The notes below the pieces were generated by a model. It was not told the origin of the DNA and ran no database searches. It saw only the letters and a program-made list of their open reading frames with translations. The translations under genes were made by a program, and so were the position numbers. Shown piece by piece: positions 21,361-29,260 of a DNA stretch of 36,361 bases; within the stretch, counting starts at the first letter, position 1; each line of letters begins with the position of its first letter. This DNA is from Desulfobacterales bacterium (GTDB lineage Bacteria > Desulfobacterota > Desulfobacteria > Desulfobacterales > SKZT01), in contig JAGYNR010000012.1 of assembly GCA_018399715.1 (NCBI GenBank), forward strand, positions 1-36,361, written 5' to 3'.

Positions 21361-23559
21361 GTGAATCATTTTCAAATGAGTAACCAGTCGACACGCATGC
21401 GGCATTCAAAATTTGAATGGGCGGGATACAGTCTTGGTGATGGCTTTAAACAGGAGCTTTCTTTTCAAGACCGGGCCAAACCCCAGCAGGAATTCTATAA
21501 AAAAGCCAGCCAGATTCAACAAGCGATTGCCGCATTACTGGAAGGTGAAACCGAACATGCCCTGCATCCACGGATAAAAGTGCAATTAACACCATTTTTC
21601 ACGGACTACCCTTCTCAACTTTCCGCCTATGCAGCGTTAGGACTGACGGGTTTTCTTGAGTTTAAGACCAGAAATCACAGTAACTATTTACTCGACGCCA
21701 TAAAAGAATACTTAAAACAACCTCATAAAATTGACAACGTGAGGGTCGATAAAAAAGAATATCAACAGGTTATACGAACCGTCTGTGAGTGGGTGTGGAA
21801 TCGATTAATTCTGGAGGATCTCAGTCGCACCACGGCCAAAGCACCGTTGGAAATCTACAGGTTGTTTGTAGCATCACAAGAAAACCTGCGATTCAGTTGC
21901 ATTTCAGAAATCATCCGGGCTGTCGTACTCTTTGGTGACGTGCTTCCACCGCTTGAGAAATTGAATTTACATCCGTTAACCCAGGCCATAATCGAAAAAT
22001 GCATCCATATCAGTATGCCTTATTTTATAAGGATAAATAATGCACCCGCTAATGAATTTCCTAAGCTGGGAGTCATCTGGATACGCAAAATGAGCAAGAC
22101 CCTTTCGACCTATTTACCACCACCGAAACCAGCATATAACATTGATGATCTGAATGAAATTCTTAATAAACTGAATTTGGAACTTGAAAATATTGATAAA
22201 GATAAAGACCATGACCATCAAAAAAACTCCCCATTACCTGTTTCGGAAACAGTGGATACAGACAAGGAAGACAAACAAACTCAGCCCCCCTACCTGAATC
22301 GTCTTAAATCCGGAAACGGCAACCAATCTGATTTCCGTTTCAACGCTCTGGATGCGCCCCAACCTCCGGCTTTGGCACCTCCGGAAAGCGTGGCCGGTCA
22401 TATCGCCCAGGCCAGGTCGTCAAATAAAGAAACGACTGACCCGAATCTGAATTCCAACCATCCGACTGCTGATGGACCGAATAAAGATGACCCAGGGTTG
22501 AATGACATCATGAAAGATCTTAACAAAGCCCTTAATCAAGCGGGTAGACAGATGAACAATTTTGAAGATATCCGTTATGACAGGTTGAAAAATAATCAAC
22601 TGTTCAGACCGTTTGAAAAAGGTCCCATACAGGGCTTTTCTATGGAAGGACATGAAATTAAGCAGAAATTTGGTGACCAGGAAGCCGGCGGGCATTTATT
22701 TGATAAACAACTGCCAACAAGCAACGACTGGCAAAGTGTTCAGAATTTGCGGCAAGAGGCATTTCCTATCACCCGACAGTTGGTGAAAAACCTCTATCCG
22801 GCCTTGGAACATCAGCCAAGGGCACAGGCATTTCGGTCAAACGGATTGATTGATTCCCGCAGGCTGGCCCTATCCAATTTTTCAACGACAGTTTTCAAAC
22901 GATATCAGCAGCAATCTTTAAATTCCCGAAATGGACGCCCGTTGCTGGTTATTGCCTGTGATGGTTCAGCATCCTTAGGTAAAAAAGAAATGACGACATT
23001 AAAAGTGCTGGCAACCGCATTTTTAGAATCTTCGGTTAAAAGCCGGCTTCAGGTAATGGCCGCGCTCTATCACTCGGATTCCATTCACAATGCACCGGTC
23101 GTGCAATGGATCTATCACCCTCATAAATCACCGATGAACAGTCCGAAGCAGGGAATAAACGCCCTGGCCGCTCTTCCGAAATCCGGACAGGGTACCCAGT
23201 CGGATGCCATCAGCTTGTCATTTGTCTTAAACGAGGCCAAAAAGTTGGCCCGGAATAATATGACTTATCTGGTATTGCTGACAGATGCCAAATGGAACCA
23301 GTCTTATAAGCAAAAGCTGAAAGACCTGTCGGCCACCGAAGAAGTCAGTGGAACATTTGAAAATGCTTATAAGGAATTCGCCGGAAAGTTGGATGTAACC
23401 ATTATTGCCACTAAAGCTAAAACCGGTCTGGAAGATCTGGTGAATAAAAGCATTCATATTGACAAGGCTGAACAAGCGGATCCATTTCGGGTTGCCGAGA
23501 AAATCGCTTTATATGTCGCTTCTTGCTTACGTGAGCGGAAACACATCAATTTCCTTTAA
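21361..23559 (+). CDS. VWA-domain protein of the MoxR-VWA class
   Basis: The ~732-aa cytoplasmic protein has an uncharacterised helical N-terminal half, a low-complexity, Asn/Asp/Pro-rich hinge (~265-390), and a C-terminal VWA domain (~528-730). The MIDAS is complete: CDGSAS, the Thr in QGTQSDA, and LLTDAKW. This CobT/CbbO/DUF2201-like layout typically works with a MoxR AAA+ ATPase to remodel or insert metal into a target. The MoxR-like core and lid-like genes lie directly upstream. GTG at 21361 is chosen because AAAGGAGG ends five bases before it; an ATG at 21376 is too far from that site and the GTG at 21355 overlaps it. Confidence 0.87.
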   Translation: MNHFQMSNQSTRMRHSKFEWAGYSLGDGFKQELSFQDRAKPQQEFYKKASQIQQAIAALLEGETEHALHPRIKVQLTPFFTDYPSQLSAYAALGLTGFLEFKTRNHSNYLLDAIKEYLKQPHKIDNVRVDKKEYQQVIRTVCEWVWNRLILEDLSRTTAKAPLEIYRLFVASQENLRFSCISEIIRAVVLFGDVLPPLEKLNLHPLTQAIIEKCIHISMPYFIRINNAPANEFPKLGVIWIRKMSKTLSTYLPPPKPAYNIDDLNEILNKLNLELENIDKDKDHDHQKNSPLPVSETVDTDKEDKQTQPPYLNRLKSGNGNQSDFRFNALDAPQPPALAPPESVAGHIAQARSSNKETTDPNLNSNHPTADGPNKDDPGLNDIMKDLNKALNQAGRQMNNFEDIRYDRLKNNQLFRPFEKGPIQGFSMEGHEIKQKFGDQEAGGHLFDKQLPTSNDWQSVQNLRQEAFPITRQLVKNLYPALEHQPRAQAFRSNGLIDSRRLALSNFSTTVFKRYQQQSLNSRNGRPLLVIACDGSASLGKKEMTTLKVLATAFLESSVKSRLQVMAALYHSDSIHNAPVVQWIYHPHKSPMNSPKQGINALAALPKSGQGTQSDAISLSFVLNEAKKLARNNMTYLVLLTDAKWNQSYKQKLKDLSATEEVSGTFENAYKEFAGKLDVTIIATKAKTGLEDLVNKSIHIDKAEQADPFRVAEKIALYVASCLRERKHINFL

Positions 23560-23575
23560 AGAAGAGGAGGTGCAT

Positions 23576-24586
23576 ATGTTGAATGCAGCAGCGCCGAGAA
23601 AAAAGAAGGTCCGGCAATATATCGGCCCATTGTTGAAACATCTCAAAAATTATGACAATTATCGAATCGAGCTTCAAAACCAAGGCGGTAACGCCAGAGC
23701 AATTCGCCAATTGACAAGCTTGCTGAATAAAAAGTTTTTAATCAATTCTCCATATGAAACAAACGTCATGTCTTTGACTGACCAGCAGGCATTAAAAAAA
23801 CTGCTTAATCAGTACGACATTATTTTCGATATCCGGCAAAATCGACTTGGCATGCCATTATATTATGTATGCTGGACATATTATGATTATTATTCAAACA
23901 CCAGTCTTATTATAGACGACCTTTATATAAGCCCCGATTATCAATTCAGTGATGAGCGATTCGTTAAGCTTATGTATAGCGGTCATGAAATATGGCACAT
24001 ACGGGTAGCACCTTTCTGGGATGCGTTGTACGAAGAATTGAAAAAGAAAGTCATCTACGATGCCGAAGACCGAACAGATGCCGTCTTGACAATGCTGGGT
24101 AGTCATATCCTGGGTGCGGCCTGGCATAGTGATCAAATGCTGGCAGTTCTGACCGCCAGACACTTTGGTCTGAATCATTTTTATCAGACGATAGAGCTTC
24201 TTTACCTGATTCTTTCGGGTGAACTCACTCAAATCCGAAATATGCTTGACCCGGATATTTTGAATTTTTTTGATCACATTTATACTAACCCGTCTGTTCA
24301 CCGGTTTCTAGTATCACTTGATACCATTGATGGAAATGCAATCAGCCAATTGCCTGCTACCGCACTCAATTTGTATCAAGATCTGAATGCGGCATTTTCC
24401 CGCTTTTTAACGACACAAGTAAGCTGGGGATTTAATCATCATAACATCGCCTTATGGAAAGTCGTTTTTGGTAACTATTACCGTCTTGATCTGGTAGCGG
24501 CGTCTCTGTCGAACAATGAAGAGCTGAGCAAGGCGTGCAGCATTTTAGAACAGCGGGCAAAAGACATTATTGAAGCGGTATTTTGA
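23576..24586 (+). CDS. Putative zinc metallopeptidase-like protein (HEIWH motif)
   Basis: A 336-aa protein of unrecognised family. Residues 137-141 read HEIWH inside YSGHEIWHIRV, which fits the HExxH helix of zincin metallopeptidases with hydrophobic flanks. Acidic residues downstream (YDAEDRTDA, ~160-170) could include a third zinc ligand, but this is not certain. There is no signal peptide or membrane helix. A strong GAGGAGG lies just before the chosen ATG; the frame is open further upstream but overlaps the VWA gene without a ribosome-binding site. It is the last gene of the AAA/MoxR/VWA operon. In DUF2201-type MoxR sets a putative metallopeptidase also accompanies VWA and MoxR modules. 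It may be the effector of this set (inference). Confidence 0.75.
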   Translation: MLNAAAPRKKKVRQYIGPLLKHLKNYDNYRIELQNQGGNARAIRQLTSLLNKKFLINSPYETNVMSLTDQQALKKLLNQYDIIFDIRQNRLGMPLYYVCWTYYDYYSNTSLIIDDLYISPDYQFSDERFVKLMYSGHEIWHIRVAPFWDALYEELKKKVIYDAEDRTDAVLTMLGSHILGAAWHSDQMLAVLTARHFGLNHFYQTIELLYLILSGELTQIRNMLDPDILNFFDHIYTNPSVHRFLVSLDTIDGNAISQLPATALNLYQDLNAAFSRFLTTQVSWGFNHHNIALWKVVFGNYYRLDLVAASLSNNEELSKACSILEQRAKDIIEAVF

Positions 24587-24738
24587 TGGACAAGTTCAGT
24601 ATATAGGTTGCTGGCAAATGATCTTGAAAGCTTTGCCAATTTTTCAGATAATAGCATTTATGAAAAAGTAAATGTTTACAAGACACTGATGCCAATATCC
24701 GTGAAGAGGCCGAAAGGACATTGACACTATTGCGGTAA
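24587..24738 (+). pseudogene. Possible gene remnant with a frameshift
   Basis: After the TGA at 24584-24586 the same frame stays open for 45 codons (including YRLLANDLESFANFSDNS and YEKVNVYKTL). A shift of frame near 24683-24690 continues a protein-like sequence, DANIREEAERTLTLLR, to a TAA at 24736. There is no start codon with a ribosome-binding site. The composition is protein-like, so I read it as a decayed gene or the lost C-terminal part of the upstream gene. The rest of the gap, to 24878, shows nothing else supportable. Confidence 0.35.
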
Positions 24739-24878
24739 GGCACATGGGGTTTGAACTTCTCTCAAAAGCATCCTCAACTTCGGCAAAGATTGGAGTCCAA
24801 ATGAATTCTGATCAAAGCGGGCAGTATGAAAGGGTTGGCCGAGGAAGCCCCGGTAGCATACATTGATTAATGCCTTCG

Positions 24879-25295
24879 TTAGGATGTCATCAATTCTTTA
24901 ATAGTATCCAGAATCGGTGATTTCAGAGGACGCCATTTGGGTTCAATCGCTTTTTTATTGTACCATTTAAAGTCCACCGCCTCGTACTTTTCCTTAATCA
25001 CATACTGATTCTGATCACCATAACGTATTTCAGGGTAATATTCGATAAAAAGCATCCGGTTGGGCTCAATATTGAATTTTTCCGTAACCTGAGTAGCAAT
25101 ATGTCCTGAGCAGCTTTTAATGGACATTTTGCTGTCCGGAACATCGGAAATAATAACGATTATAGGTCTTAAAAAGGCTAATCTTGTATTTGTTCCTTTT
25201 TTAAGATCGAAAATACGTAATTTGCATTTTCCACTGGCTAGTTTCAGCGGACCGCCCCATCCGTCCCATGTAAATATTTCATCGTATATTTTCAT
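24879..25295 (-). CDS. Conserved-looking 138-aa protein, function unknown
   Basis: I do not recognise this protein. It is soluble, rich in Trp, Tyr and Lys, and has compact motifs such as TWDGWGGPLKLASGKCKLRIFD, SCSGHIATQV and MLFIEYYPEIRYG that look like a conserved alpha/beta fold. The ATG at 25295 is chosen because GAAAGGAGAG lies directly upstream; an in-frame ATG ten codons earlier has no such site. It lies 56 bases after the NorD-like VWA gene on the same strand and is probably cotranscribed with it. It may belong to the VWA system, but nothing in it shows a mechanism. Confidence 0.8.
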   Translation of the reverse strand: MKIYDEIFTWDGWGGPLKLASGKCKLRIFDLKKGTNTRLAFLRPIIVIISDVPDSKMSIKSCSGHIATQVTEKFNIEPNRMLFIEYYPEIRYGDQNQYVIKEKYEAVDFKWYNKKAIEPKWRPLKSPILDTIKELMTS

Positions 25296-25351
25296 ATATT
25301 CTCTCCTTTCATAATCCGTATTCATATATCGGATGAAGTCTTATATAAAAA

Positions 25352-28150
25352 CTAATACCGGGTGAGGGCACTGTAAACACGAAGCAATTTGTCCGGAAGT
25401 TCACGGACATCCGAGATTATGCTGTGATGAACAGCACCATAAAGATCGTCAAGGCGAGGATCGCCGGTAATATTGACAGTGATTGCTCTAAAAGCAATTT
25501 TTTTAGCCAGAGTTTCGGAAACCGCCTTTCGGGTATCCCGGATAGCATATTCCTGCTTGTAATCCAGATCATTCGGGAATCCATCCCCCAAAAGTATCAT
25601 TAATCGTACTATCGCCGGTACATTTTCCAGTTGGCTGGCAGCGTGTCGAATGGCCGCTCCCATCCGGGTGCTCCGTTGGGGAGCCATCGCATTTATCCGA
25701 TTTTTAACCGGAGCCTTTATCGGTTCGCCAAAATCCCTGATTCGGAAATAATCCACCCCAAGGCGGCCGGTTCCGGAAAAACCGGCGATCGCCAGGTCAT
25801 CTCCTAGAACTTCCAGAGCTTCGCAGAAAAGGACAATCGCTTCTTTTTCCACATCCAGCACGCTTTGCGTCGATCCTGGCACATCATTTCTGGTAGATCG
25901 TGAAAGATCCACAAGCAGAAGCACCGCCACATCGCGCACCTGTTTGAGTCGCTTGATGTAAAGTTTATCCGATGGCAACCATCCAGCTTTTCTGTCTATG
26001 GCAAAATCAAGCATTGCCCGGTAATCAAAATCATCTCCTTCACTCCATGGCCTTAAAATTTTTAATCCCTGAGGCTTCAGAAGTTCAAAGGCATATTTGA
26101 TTCGGCTGACAAGTCCCGGATAATTTTGAAGCGTCATTTCATAAAAATCACCATCTTGTTCCGGAATATAGCGATCCGTTACGCGAACATGGTCATTGAT
26201 ATAATCGTTTAGGTGGCAATTCCATTCTCTATACCAAAAAACCGATCCATCAGTTTCGATATCCGAATCATCCGCATATTGTCCTATTATCTTTTTCAGA
26301 TCGGTATCTGAAAAATCCCGGAAAACGGGTATTTGTTGAGATTGGGTAGGCTCTGTCTGAGCAAGCTGAAGCAGCTCGTTAAAATCATCGGGAGACAACC
26401 GCCCCCCTTTTTGAATCATTCGTTTTCGTATTTCGGATTTAAAAATGTTCAGGCCAAACATCTTTAATTTAGATTTTAATTTGTCTGCCAAGTTATCAAT
26501 ATGTTGAAATGTTTTTCTATATAAATCCGGACGGATAAGCCGATTGAAAGGAACTTTTAAGGGCTGATAGCAGGTATTTGTGCTCAAATCTTTAATCCGG
26601 CACTGGTTTTGGAAAAAATCCGTCACAACCGGATAGGCGAAAAACACCAGGCCGGCACTGGTTTCCACTGTTGGGGCTTTGCTGATTTCAATTTCGAATT
26701 TTTCTGCCAGGTCATTGACAATACGATTTTCCGTACCGGTTAAGAATTTCTGGATACAGGGAATAAAAACGCCGGCGCCGATTTTCGCATAAAGGGCTAA
26801 CAGCAAGCATACTCCGTTTTCAGTACCTATTTGAGCAGTGATACGTTTCAGTTCGGCTGTCAACAAAGGGGTGACTTTTTGGATCAGGCCGGGATATTTT
26901 CGGGCCATCAGAACCCGCAATCTGCCATGTTCGAAAATATTGAAAAGATCATACGCCAGTTGTTGTACGGAAAATGAAACCAGAAATTTTTCCAGGTCTG
27001 AAAGCATAGACAGATCTGTTTCAGTATTGTTTAAAGCTAACTTATTTTGGGAGCAAAATCGTTCCAGATCGAAATCAAAAGTGGAAAATTCATAGAGTCC
27101 GGTTTCCAGCCGGATAAGAACCTTATACAGATTAAAATTATCTTCCTTGTTATTAAAGTAACCAATCCGGTCCGGAAGATACAAATATTTGCCATCGGAA
27201 CAGGCATAAAGCGCTTCATTTTTGTCTTTTACAGAATCGGAAAGCTTGGATACAGGACGGACCGCAAGAGACATCCCGGTTCTTGCCCGAAGATAACGGT
27301 TGAGTGACTGCTGCACCTGAGAAAAAGGCACCAGAATTTGTATTTTATGAAAACAATCCCTGCCCAGGTAGGAGTTTAATGACAAAAAGTTTGCAGCCAT
27401 CTGCCGACTATGGAATCGTTTTTTAAGACCTATGGATACAAATTGCTTTAATGACGCCGGTGATAGAAGATCCAGTCCTTTGTCAAGCCCGTCCAGAAAA
27501 GCATCAGCCAGGAAATAATCAGCTTTGATAACTTCGGCAAAAATTGAAATAAACAAATGCCGGTTTTTCGTGGGAAACTTTTTTACGGCATCGGGGATCA
27601 GGTAGGAAAAATGCAGCGATTGGTTATAATTTAAAGCTTGTGAGAAGGTATCATACAGCAATATCAAAAATGCCTCAGCGTCGGCTTTATCTTCTGAGTT
27701 TAAAAGATTTGTTAATACCTGAAGTGATGTTTTCAGCGTATAGGTTCCTTTGGCGTTCATGGTATTTACTGCCAGGAGAAACTGGTTTAGCAGTGCATCA
27801 TTCCCATGAATCAAAACAGGGGGTAAATGTTCGGCCATCAGACGACCTATGGTAGGACCTGTTTTCCCGAATTCATAGACCAGTTTCCGGTAAACCGGTA
27901 TCTTATTGATACTGCCTTGTCCCAGAAGTTGGGCAAATCCCACCGCAATTGCCCACCCAAAAGAGACCTCCCGTTCCATTGCCCAAAATGTATCTTCCAA
28001 AAGCAGTTTCAGGTTCTGGTTTGAAATAAAAGAAAGGTTTTGGGTCAACTGTTGTTTAACACTTCTCGACAGTTCCGGATCGGCGATGGAAAGAGTTTTT
28101 AAGGTTTCCTCGAAAGCGTGAGGCGTGTTGTGATGATTAACTTCTTTCAA
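25352..28150 (-). CDS. NorD/CbbO-like VWA protein
   Basis: A 932-aa cytoplasmic protein. The first ~650 residues are helical and repeat-like. The C-terminal ~260 residues form a VWA domain of NorD/CbbO type, with MIDAS residues LLVDLSRST, STRMGAAIRHA and LLGDGFPND. The typical lead-in GDDFDYRAMLDFAIDRKAG is also present. NorD/CbbO proteins are partners of NorQ/CbbQ MoxR ATPases that activate metalloenzymes. No full NorQ gene lies beside it, so the MoxR-like core and lid genes at 20322-21345 are the nearest candidates. The start is uncertain: the frame opens at a TTG (28150) with no ribosome-binding site, and an in-frame stop lies just upstream. No better start occurs before residue ~58. Confidence 0.88.
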   Translation of the reverse strand: MKEVNHHNTPHAFEETLKTLSIADPELSRSVKQQLTQNLSFISNQNLKLLLEDTFWAMEREVSFGWAIAVGFAQLLGQGSINKIPVYRKLVYEFGKTGPTIGRLMAEHLPPVLIHGNDALLNQFLLAVNTMNAKGTYTLKTSLQVLTNLLNSEDKADAEAFLILLYDTFSQALNYNQSLHFSYLIPDAVKKFPTKNRHLFISIFAEVIKADYFLADAFLDGLDKGLDLLSPASLKQFVSIGLKKRFHSRQMAANFLSLNSYLGRDCFHKIQILVPFSQVQQSLNRYLRARTGMSLAVRPVSKLSDSVKDKNEALYACSDGKYLYLPDRIGYFNNKEDNFNLYKVLIRLETGLYEFSTFDFDLERFCSQNKLALNNTETDLSMLSDLEKFLVSFSVQQLAYDLFNIFEHGRLRVLMARKYPGLIQKVTPLLTAELKRITAQIGTENGVCLLLALYAKIGAGVFIPCIQKFLTGTENRIVNDLAEKFEIEISKAPTVETSAGLVFFAYPVVTDFFQNQCRIKDLSTNTCYQPLKVPFNRLIRPDLYRKTFQHIDNLADKLKSKLKMFGLNIFKSEIRKRMIQKGGRLSPDDFNELLQLAQTEPTQSQQIPVFRDFSDTDLKKIIGQYADDSDIETDGSVFWYREWNCHLNDYINDHVRVTDRYIPEQDGDFYEMTLQNYPGLVSRIKYAFELLKPQGLKILRPWSEGDDFDYRAMLDFAIDRKAGWLPSDKLYIKRLKQVRDVAVLLLVDLSRSTRNDVPGSTQSVLDVEKEAIVLFCEALEVLGDDLAIAGFSGTGRLGVDYFRIRDFGEPIKAPVKNRINAMAPQRSTRMGAAIRHAASQLENVPAIVRLMILLGDGFPNDLDYKQEYAIRDTRKAVSETLAKKIAFRAITVNITGDPRLDDLYGAVHHSIISDVRELPDKLLRVYSALTRY

Positions 28151-28177
28151 AATAATTCGTGTTGATCAATTACAATA

Positions 28178-28205
28178 TTGACTGACAGTTTTTACTGTGT
28201 AAAAT
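28178..28205 (+). promoter_or_regulatory. Sigma-70-type promoter with internal palindrome
   Basis: TTGACT (28178-28183), a 16-base spacer and TAAAAT (28200-28205) form a good housekeeping promoter for the small membrane protein at 28257. The spacer contains the perfect inverted repeat ACAGT-TTTT-ACTGT (28185-28198), a likely repressor site. On the opposite strand a TTGACA (28229-28224) may serve the NorD-like gene. Confidence 0.55.
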
Positions 28206-28256
28206 TAATAAATTTAAAAAGTATGTCAATTTAAACACAATATCAAGGAGAATTTC

Positions 28257-28670
28257 ATGACCCTGCAAGGTGCCGGTGGAACCAAAGGAGGCATTGGTCG
28301 TTTTTTTATCGGTTTTGTCATGATGGTAGCCGGGGGATACTTGTTTCTCGATGCTATAAAAGTCACTAACCATTTTGGGTTCGGTCACGCACTGTATTCT
28401 TTCGGAAGTTTTCATTTGACAACCGGAATGGTCATGTTTCCGTTTATCTTCGGCATCGGTATTATTTTCTATAATGCTAAAAATATTCTCGGCTGGATTC
28501 TGGCTGTCGCATCTTTAATTATGCTGGGCTTTGGTATTATTTCCAGTATTAAGTTTAGAATGCGGTCCATGTCTGCTTTTGAATTAATCAGTATCCTGGT
28601 CCTGATGATCGGCGGTTTGGGGCTGTTTTTAAGCTCCCTGAAAAACTTTACTGACAATAATCGTTCATGA
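28257..28670 (+). CDS. Small membrane protein with about four transmembrane helices
   Basis: A 137-aa hydrophobic protein with a Gly-rich N-terminus and helices at about 15-35, 55-75, 78-98 and 107-127. No known family is recognised. AAGGAG lies at a normal distance before the ATG. It is transcribed alone from the promoter at 28178-28205 and ends at the strong terminator at 28682-28719, so it is a single-gene unit. It is divergent from the NorD-like VWA gene, and the two share a ~105-base promoter region. Confidence 0.82.
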   Translation: MTLQGAGGTKGGIGRFFIGFVMMVAGGYLFLDAIKVTNHFGFGHALYSFGSFHLTTGMVMFPFIFGIGIIFYNAKNILGWILAVASLIMLGFGIISSIKFRMRSMSAFELISILVLMIGGLGLFLSSLKNFTDNNRS

Positions 28671-28681
28671 AAAGCCACGTA

Positions 28682-28719
28682 AAAAGGCAGGACTTATTGA
28701 TGGATAAGCCCTGCCTTTT
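28682..28719. terminator. Bidirectional rho-independent terminator
   Basis: A 16-position stem (AAAAGGCAGG-a-CTTAT / ATAAG-c-CCTGCCTTTT) with one mismatch and a 6-base loop. It is flanked by A and T runs on the two sides, so it can serve both the plus-strand membrane-protein gene and the minus-strand dodecin gene. Confidence 0.9.
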
Positions 28720-28753
28720 ATAGGTGCTTATTTTCAGAATCGATATTTCAGTT

Positions 28754-28963
28754 TTAGTCCTCTAATTTAAAAGATACATTTACTCTCGCACGATAGGCAG
28801 TCACCTTACCGTTCTCTACTTTCAGGTCCAATTTACTGATCTCAGCTACTCTCAGATCCCTTAAAGATTTACTGGCCGCAGTTATAGCATTCATGGCGGC
28901 TTCCTCCCAGGAGTTCGGGCTGGTTCCGACTACTTCGATGATCTTGTAGATACTACCGCTCAT
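28754..28963 (-). CDS. Dodecin (flavin-storage protein)
   Basis: A 69-aa protein with the typical dodecin sequence: an N-terminal beta-strand (YKIIEVVGTS), the SWEEAAMNAITAASKSLRDL helix with the Trp that stacks on flavin, and the C-terminal strands VTAYRARVNVSFKLED. Dodecins form hollow dodecamers that bind and buffer flavins. The ATG at 28963 is chosen because AAGGAGG lies seven bases upstream; the frame's earlier ATG lies upstream of that site. It is monocistronic, with the shared terminator at 28682-28719. Confidence 0.94.
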   Translation of the reverse strand: MSGSIYKIIEVVGTSPNSWEEAAMNAITAASKSLRDLRVAEISKLDLKVENGKVTAYRARVNVSFKLED

Positions 28964-29260
28964 AGTTTCCTCCTTCCTAAACATATTTAAGGTTAAGTGC
29001 CGATTCTAAATTGTCTTTTATTAATTAATGGTAATGATTACTCAAAAGTCAAGAAAATTACAAAAAAGGTTCCAGGAATTTCAATAAAAAAATTGTGTAT
29101 TTTGAATTGGTTATCCCTGAAAATCCATGTTAAGGGATATCCGAGGTAAGTATGTGCTTTATTGATCGAATTGATTATATTTGATATATATGATTTTTAT
29201 CTGATGGTCAAGATTACGTTTTAATTTCATTCTATTTTTAAACCTGATGTTTTTTGCGAA
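28964..29260. other. Divergent intergenic region, dodecin / histidine kinase
   Basis: No gene is seen in these ~297 AT-rich bases. TGGTAATGATTACTC (29029-29043) contains the palindrome GTAAT-G-ATTAC and partly resembles a Fur 7-1-7 site (about 10 of 14 positions), which is weak. The histidine kinase ATG at 29261 has no good ribosome-binding site. Confidence 0.4.

Noticed and set aside
24584-24586. Selenocysteine or read-through at the TGA ending the HEIWH gene
   Set aside because: The downstream frame ends after 45 codons, shows a frameshift-like continuation, and no stem-loop of SECIS type was recognised.
29029-29043. Fur box between dodecin and histidine kinase
   Set aside because: Only about 10 of 14 informative positions fit; too weak to call in AT-rich DNA.
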